This document shows, in pieces, positions 62,601 to 64,000 of a stretch of DNA of 64,000 nucleotides (position 1 is the stretch's first letter; each line of letters opens with the position of its first letter). Source of the DNA: Beaufortia kweichowensis (lineage: Eukaryota; Chordata; Actinopteri; Cypriniformes; Gastromyzontidae); assembly GCA_019155185.1 (NCBI GenBank), contig CM032804.1, forward strand, positions 14,789,822-14,853,821, read 5' to 3'. The notes under the pieces are model-generated. The model was given only the letters and a program-made list of their open reading frames with translations. It was not told the DNA's origin and did not search any database. The translations under genes were made by a program, and so were the position numbers.

Positions 62601-63319
62601 TGGCTAGGCAGCAGCGGTCCTGGCCCGGGCTCCGCTCCTCTCCACAACATTCCATGTAACGGAGCGAGTCACCTCGTCCCGCACAGGGACGTTTTAGGTG
62701 CGTTTCGTTTGGGCTTTTTTCAAATGTCAATAACATCATGGCATAGATTTGGTGATCTTGACTTTAACTGAGATTAGTTGATTTGTTTTTGTTTTCTAGA
62801 ATCACCCATTAAAATAGCATTCATATATTTTATAATAGTGTATACAGTGCACAATTCCTCCAAAAACAGGCTACATAACACTTTATTTTATCATTACACT
62901 GTTTATTAAAAACACATTACAGATCCTGGCCGTGTTCAATGTTGACATGTGTTAAATGTCCCTCAGTTTCAAAGGCAATGAGCGTCGCAGATGAACACGT
63001 CAAGCCCGAGCGTCTCCCGCAGTCACCTCATCCCGCCAGCGCCGCGGCCCTCCAGCACCACGGACAGTTCCCACCCCTCATGCCCAGCAAACAAACCCCG
63101 CCGGATCCAGGAGGGGGAAACACCAGCCCAGGGTGTCCGCAGAGACCAGGCAACTCAAAGGCCCCGACCATGTCCTACGCCAGCGCCCTCCGAGCCCCTC
63201 CAAAGCCCCGGCCAGTTCCCGAGCAGGTCAAGAAGAACAGCGACCCTATCTCTCTGTTACAGGAACTTAGCATAGGCAGTTCAAACAGTAGCAATGGCTA
63301 TTACACGTATTTTAAATAA
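33448..63319 (+). CDS. helz: Probable RNA helicase with zinc finger domain HELZ, 30 coding exons, one apparent frameshift
   Basis: Spliced coding region of 5,669 bp here (5,670 with the base that seems missing in exon 20), giving about 1,889 residues. Order: residues 1-136 helical and TPR-like; 155-174 CCCH finger C-x8-C-x5-C-x3-H; about 600-1,056 UPF1-like superfamily 1 helicase core with Walker A GPYGTGKT (663-670), DEAA (789-792), GDHMQLSP, ENYRSH, VQGKQF and LLNTAITRAQ; PAM2-type motif LNPLAPEFIP (about 1,095-1,104); then a long Pro/Gln/Ser-rich tail ending near YYTYFK. HELZ is a MOV10/UPF1 relative. From the literature as I recall it, human HELZ binds PABPC1 through PAM2 and the CCR4-NOT complex through its tail, acting in mRNA decay and translation. 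The start matches the human MEDRR start. All junctions keep phase except exon 20. Identity is close to certain from blockwise match to remembered human HELZ. Confidence 0.97.
33820..33856 (+). CDS. helz: helz exon 3, residues 64-75
   Basis: Micro-exon of 37 bp encoding KDYDQADEDCNH, matching human KNYVQADEDCRH. Acceptor ATTCTACAG, donor G|GTAAGA, ends in phase 1. Confidence 0.93.
34318..34442 (+). CDS. helz: helz exon 4, residues 76-117
   Basis: Encodes VFAEDLGTGEGSFRAG through SKALYGEPL, helical and colinear with the human protein. Acceptor TTGGTGTAG, with a T/G-rich rather than pyrimidine-rich tract. Donor CTG|GTAAAT, phase 0. Confidence 0.93.
34893..34949 (+). CDS. helz: helz exon 5, residues 118-136
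   Basis: 57 bp, 19 whole codons: NGIMTKDMSRLKRLLSEIE, matching human NGMVTKDLTRLKTLLSETE. Acceptor TTATCCTAG, donor GAG|GTCAGT. Confidence 0.93.
35109..35157 (+). CDS. helz: helz exon 6, residues 137-152
   Basis: Encodes AVRSKMASELTEEIEE plus one base. The acceptor chosen is CAAACACAG. A second AG 18 bp upstream (exon start 35,091) would add six in-frame residues, GFSQTQ, so an alternative acceptor is possible. Donor G|GTAAGT, phase 1. This linker is poorly conserved, so the 5' boundary is the least certain of the coding exons. Confidence 0.8.
35277..35352 (+). CDS. helz: helz exon 7, residues 153-178, first CCCH cysteine
   Basis: Encodes DVQEGWRFRPPPRGVTSSEE and YTLCK. The RPPPRG(V/I)TSSEEYTLCKRF block is nearly invariant with human HELZ. 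The first zinc ligand Cys is here; the other three are in exon 8. Donor AG|GTACAC, phase 2. Confidence 0.95.
35353..36262 (+). other. helz: helz intron 7
   Basis: 910 bp, AT-rich. I see no named repeat, exon or motif in it. Confidence 0.7.
36263..36461 (+). CDS. helz: helz exon 8, completes the CCCH zinc finger
   Basis: Encodes FLEQGLCRYGAQCTSAHSQ through LTPERV (to residue 244). With exon 7 the finger reads C-x8-C-x5-C-x3-H, all four ligands present, the RNA-binding CCCH type. Followed by the helical EELTEWQRRYASRLIRLKQQ segment. Acceptor GCGTTCAG, donor GTG|GTACAG, phase 0. Confidence 0.96.
36862..36969 (+). CDS. helz: helz exon 9, residues 245-280
   Basis: 36 whole codons, MNDCVDGVTVEHSSDLS through WTFTLFCK. 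Acceptor GTCTTGCAG. The donor is AAG|GTTTGA, a weak match at positions +3 to +5. Confidence 0.94.
36970..38017 (+). other. helz: helz intron 9
   Basis: 1,048 bp containing the hAT-like element at 37,219-37,447. The remainder is AT-rich with nothing else recognisable. Confidence 0.75.
37219..37447. mobile_element. hAT-like MITE, 229 bp, in helz intron 9
   Basis: Inverted ends GTGTTTCCCAATCCAGTCC and GGACTGGGTTGGGAAACACTG, flanked by GTGTAATA (37,211-37,218 and 37,448-37,455). The left end appears to lack the first two bases (CA) expected from the right end. Inside, 'CATC(C)TGGGAG' segments and TTATATAA are also palindromically arranged, so the whole unit can fold into a hairpin. Confidence 0.8.
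38018..38318 (+). CDS. helz: helz exon 10, residues 281-381
   Basis: Encodes PVRTLHRIALLYDANRPHFS to MQRVMVDAASIE. It contains the GTFRQTVVFDFGSEPVLMQR block that precedes the helicase core and is shared with MOV10-type helicases. Donor GAAG|GTAGGA, phase 1. Confidence 0.96.
38432..38699 (+). CDS. helz: helz exon 11, residues 381-470
   Basis: Encodes DLEHLMQARQQLLMTAKRWD to IEEIAQYKEVS; includes IPLSADQLFTQSVLDKSLT, identical in human. Acceptor TATACCACAG, donor CAA|GTAAGT, phase 2. Confidence 0.97.
39026..39365 (+). CDS. helz: helz exon 12, residues 470-583
   Basis: Encodes FNIKVNLQLVNSFMLTGISG to GLVPDQELQ. It contains GGAKYAQNGQLFARFKLTET and LAGRLVMTKVN, a beta-rich domain before the helicase motor comparable to domain 1B of UPF1-like enzymes. 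Donor CAG|GTATGT, phase 0. Confidence 0.97.
39366..41244 (+). other. helz: helz intron 12
   Basis: The first 430 bp (to about 39,800) resemble a diverged copy of the 'GTTCACCC' family: a 'GTCAATCCAAACTAGAATGACTT' motif at the left and its partial inverse near 39,780. A fragment of repeat family R2 lies at 40,855-40,930. The rest is AT-rich. Confidence 0.6.
40855..40930 (+). repeat. Interspersed repeat family R2, fragment
   Basis: GGGTAGGATTTTACGGGAAA then TATCAGTTTGATGTCATTTGA resemble the distal part of the 8.8-kb copy. Weak match. Confidence 0.4.
41245..41375 (+). CDS. helz: helz exon 13, residues 584-627
   Basis: Encodes [20 protein letters not shown] to NPTIPWSPNR, leading into the helicase motor. 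Acceptor GATAAAG lacks a strong pyrimidine tract but reading frame and homology fix it. Donor AG|GTACGA, phase 2. Confidence 0.97.
41569..41748 (+). CDS. helz: helz exon 14, Q-motif region and Walker A
   Basis: Encodes QWDEQLDPRLNAKQKEAILA to ILKQPETR. LNAKQKEAI is the Q-motif-like region, and GPYGTGKT (residues 663-670) is motif I binding ATP phosphates, complete with the catalytic Lys-Thr. Acceptor TTCTTCAG, donor CG|GTGAGA, phase 2. Confidence 0.98.
41936..42037 (+). CDS. helz: helz exon 15, motif Ia
   Basis: Encodes VLICTHSNSAADLYIKDYLH to NPHARPLR. VLICTHSNSAAD is helicase motif Ia, as TPSNxAVD in UPF1. Acceptor TTTGTTTCAG, donor CAG|GTGTGA, phase 2. Confidence 0.97.
42165..42230 (-). 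mobile_element. SINE 3'-tail fragment
   Basis: GCATTTGGCAGACACGTTTA followed by TACAAGCAACCTAAAGTACATT is the reverse of the SINE tail module. The tRNA-like head is absent. Confidence 0.5.
42407..42585 (+). CDS. helz: helz exon 16, residues 721-780
   Basis: Encodes VYFRNRWVKTVHPLVQQYCL to TSQYLCQLDLEPG. VVVTLSTSQYL is the motif Ic region before DEAA. Acceptor TTCATACAG, donor CTG|GTGAGC, phase 1. Confidence 0.97.
42586..43489 (+). other. helz: helz intron 16
   Basis: 904 bp. The first 350 bp are more GC-rich than the rest, but I see no exon, repeat or motif I can support. Confidence 0.6.
43490..43608 (+). CDS. helz: helz exon 17, Walker B DEAA
   Basis: Encodes IFTHILLDEAAQAMECETIM to LAGDHMQ. 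DEAA (789-792) is the magnesium-coordinating motif II; GDHMQ begins motif III. Acceptor TTTCCAAAG, donor CAG|GTACCT, phase 0. Confidence 0.98.
43609..45198 (+). other. helz: helz intron 17
   Basis: 1,590 bp. The first 1 kb is AT-rich. At about 44,630-44,900 base composition is balanced, with TAATTA-type sites and few indels of low complexity; it has the look of a conserved noncoding element, but this cannot be shown without alignment. Confidence 0.45.
45199..45344 (+). CDS. helz: helz exon 18, motif III and IV
   Basis: Encodes [20 protein letters not shown] to NYRSHEAII. Completes motif III (GDHMQLSP) and carries LLCENYRSH, motif IV of UPF1-like SF1 helicases. Donor CAA|GTAGGT, phase 2. Confidence 0.97.
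45345..46981 (+). other. helz: helz intron 18
   Basis: 1,637 bp. A left-end fragment of the 'GGGATAGTTCACCC' element starts at about 45,410. The remainder has no recognisable feature; open frames here look like chance. Confidence 0.65.
45408..45620. mobile_element. Diverged fragment of the 'GTTCACCC' element
   Basis: Begins TTAAAGGGATAGTTCACCCG and then diverges. Only the left end is clearly recognisable; the right limit is a guess. Confidence 0.5.
46982..47129 (+). CDS. helz: helz exon 19, residues 869-918
   Basis: Encodes YTSELFYEGKLMASGKQPPH to NSTAYYNNAE, nearly identical to human HELZ; RecA2 domain. Donor GAG|GTTTGA is another weak GTTTGA donor like that of exon 9. Confidence 0.97.
47363..47545 (+). 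CDS. helz: helz exon 20, frameshifted by one base in an A6 run
   Basis: Encodes VFEIVERVEEMRKKWPVAWG to FRIRAELRKK in the expected frame up to A6 at 47,498-47,503. Beyond it the HELZ-like reading (ending in NVQ before the junction) is in the +1-shifted frame. The exon is 183 bp where flanking phases require 184. As written, splicing to exon 21 would meet TGA at 48,539-48,541. Acceptor CCCCGTGCAG, donor CAGG|GTGAGC. A homopolymer sequencing error is the likeliest cause. Confidence 0.93.
47632..47675. repeat. AG microsatellite in helz intron 20
   Basis: About 44 bp of (AG)n, 87 bp after the exon 20 donor. Confidence 0.95.
48189..48473. mobile_element. Full copy of cyprinid-type 'GATAGTTCA(C/T)CC' element, 285 bp, helz intron 20
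   Basis: Inverted ends TTTAAAGTGATAGTTCATCC and GGGTGAACTATCCCTTTAAA enclose 'CTCACCCTCATGTCATTCCA' and related sequence typical of an abundant cyprinid repeat, in my recollection. No coding capacity. It ends about 40 bp before the exon 21 acceptor. Target duplication not clear. Confidence 0.8.
48515..48743 (+). CDS. helz: helz exon 21, motifs V and VI
   Basis: Encodes [20 protein letters not shown] to IALCSVGRCR. QGKQF (motif V) spans the junction with exon 20. LLNTAITRAQSLVAVVGDP is motif VI with the arginine finger. The frame is open throughout in the phase set by exon 22. Acceptor CCGTCTGTAG, donor CAG|GTAAAC, phase 2. Confidence 0.97.
48744..53493 (+). other. helz: helz intron 21 (4.75 kb)
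   Basis: Largest helz intron. Contains R1 repeat copy at about 51,766-52,190. The rest (48.7-51.7 and 52.2-53.5 kb) is AT-rich with short GTTT runs (49,858-49,880) and no exon that I can support. Confidence 0.7.
51766..52190 (+). repeat. Interspersed repeat family R1, copy 3 (plus)
   Basis: Shares AAGTCCAGACAT, ACTTTGTAGGATTTCTGTGA, ACACAAACCAGAAGCA, GACAATTCTGAAAACAGCAC and AGACCTCACATGAGTAT with the 32.0-kb copy. In helz intron 21. Confidence 0.78.
53494..53698 (+). CDS. helz: helz exon 22, end of motor and PAM2 motif
   Basis: Encodes KFWETFISICHGNHSLHGIT to HQHSPPK. LNPLAPEFIP (about residues 1,095-1,104) fits the PAM2 consensus LNxxAxxFxP for binding the MLLE domain of poly(A)-binding protein. 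The exon follows the largest helz intron. Donor AAA|GTAAGA, phase 0. Confidence 0.97.
53752..53780. repeat. Perfect short palindrome
   Basis: TATGTATGTAC and GTACATACATA are 11-bp perfect inverted arms around a 7-base spacer. Further GTAC/CCGATAC motifs follow immediately. Confidence 0.85.
53810..53960. mobile_element. Tc1-like remnant, helz intron 22
   Basis: GTTGTGACTAAAAGCACCAA then AATAAATGAACAC parallels the piece at about 28,590-28,620. Degraded, limits approximate. Confidence 0.4.
54200..54433 (+). promoter_or_regulatory. Promoter-like CRE/TATA/CpG cluster in helz intron 22
   Basis: CpG-dense stretch containing GGACGTGACGGTCA (54,222-54,235), TGACGTGACGTG (54,268-54,279) and TGACGT (54,283-54,288), all CREB/ATF-like. 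A TATA-like TAATAAAAG follows at 54,319-54,327. About 105 bp later is a donor-like AAG|GTAAAC (after 54,433). The order and spacing are those of a TATA promoter with a short first exon on the helz strand. Function is inferred. Confidence 0.4.
54570..54665 (-). mobile_element. tRNA-derived SINE, minus orientation, helz intron 22
   Basis: Reverse complement reads ATCAGCTGGTAGAGCATTGT (A box), then GGGTTTGATTCTC (B box) and a tail ending in AATAAAAGCGTCTAC. The gap between B box and tail is shortened. Confidence 0.75.
55565..56220. other. CpG-denser unassigned block in helz intron 22
   Basis: More CpG than the flanking intron, with short open frames on both strands around 56,020-56,185 (plus-strand FTRVDLTPLHPRIKNL, then SDEF). 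It could be an unannotated alternative exon or a repeat. No acceptor/donor pair keeps the helz frame, so I do not call an exon. Confidence 0.3.
56296..56347 (+). CDS. helz: helz exon 23, residues 1,125-1,142
   Basis: Short exon of 52 bp: AKGQLANHTEPFPPEGF plus one base. Weakly conserved (human GKSLHHTQNDHFQNDG region). Supported by acceptor TTCTCTGCAG, donor TTTG|GTAAGT and phase agreement on both sides. Confidence 0.85.
56450..56515. mobile_element. Left-end fragment of the 'GTTCACCC' element
   Basis: AAAGGAACAGTTCACCCAAA followed by TTTTCTCACCGTCATGTACG, matching the left 65 bp of the family only. In helz intron 23. Confidence 0.6.
56855..56995 (+). repeat. Repeat family R1, fragment
   Basis: TTTATGATCAATATGGACCG, AACAATTCTGAAAACAGCA and GGTTGACATTTCTATTTG match the right half of the R1 copies. 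The left half is missing. Confidence 0.6.
58237..58415 (+). CDS. helz: helz exon 24, residues 1,142-1,201
   Basis: Encodes VQPSAAVLMGNPIQAFTPPG to NMVMPMPLP. GKSPSPVQRIDP and ILYVPAVYGGN are conserved with human. Start of the Pro-rich, probably disordered tail. Acceptor TTGTCTTCAG, donor CCG|GTAAGA, phase 0. Confidence 0.96.
58686..58884 (+). CDS. helz: helz exon 25, residues 1,202-1,268
   Basis: Encodes LPWPGYQSRFAMDPRIMSHQ to EPSGNG. Human has [20 protein letters not shown] at the same place. Acceptor TTTACCAG, donor AATG|GTATAA, phase 1. Confidence 0.96.
59278..59360 (+). CDS. helz: helz exon 26, residues 1,268-1,295
   Basis: Encodes GKIDINGKAEHCRLLTPERK to LKEKQ, colinear with the human INKIRTPEKKPTEPKQ region. 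Acceptor TTCTTTAG, donor CAG|GTACCA, phase 0. Confidence 0.9.
59586..60051 (+). CDS. helz: helz exon 27, Pro-rich tail, residues 1,296-1,451
   Basis: 466-bp exon of low-complexity Pro/Gln/His/Ser-rich sequence, from GDTCESVPNKSPEPQ to LNSFGEESLDSLLGDALG. The LNSF..E start of the final block matches human LNSFIDENPSGLPIGEALD. Other open frames over this exon follow from its high GC. Acceptor GTTCTACAG, donor CTGG|GTAGGT, phase 1. Confidence 0.95.
60283..60615. repeat. T-rich TTTTG/TTTG low-complexity tract
   Basis: About 330 bp almost devoid of A, composed of TTTTGTTTTGTTTG-type units with GTTATG interruptions, in helz intron 27. It produces long Phe/Cys/Val-rich frames that are not genes. 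Confidence 0.9.
60788..61031. mobile_element. MITE with CCCTGyCTGTGAAA ends, 244 bp, in helz intron 27
   Basis: Left end ACCCTGCCTGTGAAACCC and right end GGTTTTCACAGACAGGGCC are inverted, as are sub-terminal CAGCTAAAGT / ACTTTAGCCTG and an inner TCAAAGATTGAAAT pair. Flanked by AAATGTG at 60,781-60,787 and 61,032-61,038. A single related end is visible near 20,045-20,075. Superfamily not certain. Confidence 0.7.
61127..61355 (+). CDS. helz: helz exon 28, residues 1,451-1,527
   Basis: Encodes DGQASSGLDALGQQQHARVG to EEPRHAMPR. QQ.AR..QWGEHAPFLQ aligns with human QQQARFQQWSEHHAFLSQ. Acceptor TTGTCACAG, donor CAG|GTTAGG, phase 2. Confidence 0.95.
61732..62239 (+). CDS. helz: helz exon 29, residues 1,527-1,696
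   Basis: Largest coding exon. Contains MPPPQSRLLQYRQVQ, essentially identical in human, then Ser/Pro-rich sequence and SLPPEHTAGPLPVKYL. From memory of published work this tail region contacts CCR4-NOT. Acceptor TCCCTCCCCAG, donor GAG|GTGAGG, phase 0. Confidence 0.96.
62469..62697 (+). CDS. helz: helz exon 30, residues 1,697-1,773
   Basis: Encodes YEPRGPGRPLYQRRISASSP to RDVL. YEPRGPGRPLYQRRIS and HNIPCNG are conserved with human. Acceptor TTCTCACAG, donor TTAG|GTGCGT, phase 1. Confidence 0.96.
62967..63319 (+). CDS. helz: helz exon 31, C-terminus and stop
   Basis: Encodes VSKAMSVADEHVKPERLPQS to the end. GQFPPLMPSKQ, TMSYASALRAPPKPRPVPEQ and DPISLLQELSIGSS are conserved with human HELZ, which ends in a closely similar SYFK. 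Stop TAA at 63,317-63,319. Acceptor GTCCCTCAG. Confidence 0.97.
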
Positions 63320-63619
63320 GTCAGTATACATGAACTATATACACCCATTAAAAAGAAAACTATTGAAAAAAAAATAGAATAACAATCTAAAAACACGATA
63401 AAAATGTCTTTTGATTTTGTGGAATAGTTAGACAATTTGCGTTTTATTATTTTTTACTTGCTTTAGTACTAGTTAGTTCTTTTACAGTTTGGCATCTGTG
63501 ATTTTACAAACCGAATCAGCATATATTATATATATATAAATATAAATATATATCATGAAATACCAAAACATTTGGGGAAAAACGTTTAAAAAAAAACCAG
63601 TAACAAAAAAAGATTTATG

Positions 63620-63625
63620 AATAAA
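63620..63625 (+). terminator. Candidate poly(A) signal AATAAA (proximal)
   Basis: Canonical hexamer about 300 bp past the helz stop. Downstream sequence is only moderately GT-rich. Confidence 0.4.
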
Positions 63626-63889
63626 AGATTTTTAAAAACACCATGAATTGGTTGACCACTGAGCTGCCCGTCTCTCCTGTAATTTCGTCTGCTCTCTTTG
63701 CATCCACTCCCAGAAGTAAAACCTGTTGAAGTGATTTTACCCAGCTGGCATTTTTTATGATGTTTTAGTTCTTGATCATTATTGGTGTGTTTTCTCGTGC
63801 TTGCAGCTGAGTGGTGAATCGACTCTGATCAAAAATATTATAAAAAGTTGTATAGATGTAGACAGACTTTTCTCAGACCTGTACATATG

Positions 63890-63895
63890 AATAAA
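63890..63895 (+). terminator. Candidate poly(A) signal AATAAA (distal)
   Basis: Canonical hexamer 570 bp past the helz stop, followed about 20 bp on by GTGTTGGCCTT, a plausible GU-rich downstream element. The better of the two candidates. Confidence 0.5.
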
Positions 63896-64000
63896 TGAAT
63901 ACATGAGATGAATAGTGTTGGCCTTATTCTTTACACCCACACAATTAACTAAACGGAAGCAAATCTCAAAACCCTATAACCATTTATTCGAGAAAATAAG

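Larger units (their letters stand above)
63320..63915 (+). other. helz: helz 3' UTR
   Basis: AT-rich sequence after the stop, with a short AT microsatellite at about 63,520-63,555. Two AATAAA hexamers are present, and a GT-rich stretch follows the second, so cleavage near 63,910 is reasonable. Human HELZ has a longer 3' UTR, so further sites may lie past the window. Confidence 0.65.

Noticed and set aside
33448..63319. helz as a pseudogene because of the frameshift
   Set aside because: Thirty coding exons with sound splice sites, correct phases and all helicase motifs; one indel in a homopolymer is better explained as an error or an allele.

Overview
This window is vertebrate nuclear DNA, most likely from a teleost and probably a cyprinid. 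The coding content is spliced, the introns are long and AT-rich, and the interspersed repeats are fish-type: tRNA-derived SINEs, short non-autonomous hAT elements with 8-bp target duplications, Tc1-like remnants, and the cyprinid-style element whose ends read like 'GGGATAGTTCACCC'. Species assignment rests on repeat style and remembered families, not on a search.

Two genes lie head to head. On the minus strand, positions 1-28,200 hold the 5' part of pitpnc1 (cytoplasmic phosphatidylinositol transfer protein 1, RdgB-beta). Coding exon 1 is 27,746-27,793 and exon 2 is 1,211-1,359, separated by a 26.4-kb intron; the rest of the gene lies beyond the left edge. On the plus strand, 29.1-63.9 kb holds essentially all of helz (probable RNA helicase with zinc finger): one non-coding first exon and 30 coding exons, from the ATG at 33,448 to the TAA at 63,317-63,319. 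Every exon junction I placed keeps splice phase except one: exon 20 is one base short in an A-run (47,498-47,503). If real, this would truncate the protein in exon 21. With that base accounted for, the product is about 1,889 residues (human HELZ, from memory, about 1,942). Order of features in the protein: TPR-like N-terminus, CCCH finger, UPF1-like SF1 helicase core, PAM2 motif, long Pro/Gln-rich tail.

The 27.8-29.2 kb interval between the two start regions is CpG-rich and probably contains both promoters. helz exon 1 has YY1-like and ZNF143-like motifs and a two-codon upstream ORF. The pitpnc1 intron carries most of the mobile elements and microsatellites, including a pure AG tract of about 165 bp and a CpG-dense block behind a TATA-like box. 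The helz introns carry three main copies of an unnamed interspersed repeat (two of them inverted in intron 1), several MITEs, and a CRE/TATA/CpG cluster in intron 22 that looks like an internal promoter.

I see no bacterial-type system, CRISPR array, viral gene or operon. The observations most worth checking are the exon-20 frameshift, the intron-22 promoter-like block and the CpG-dense block at 13.1-13.35 kb.
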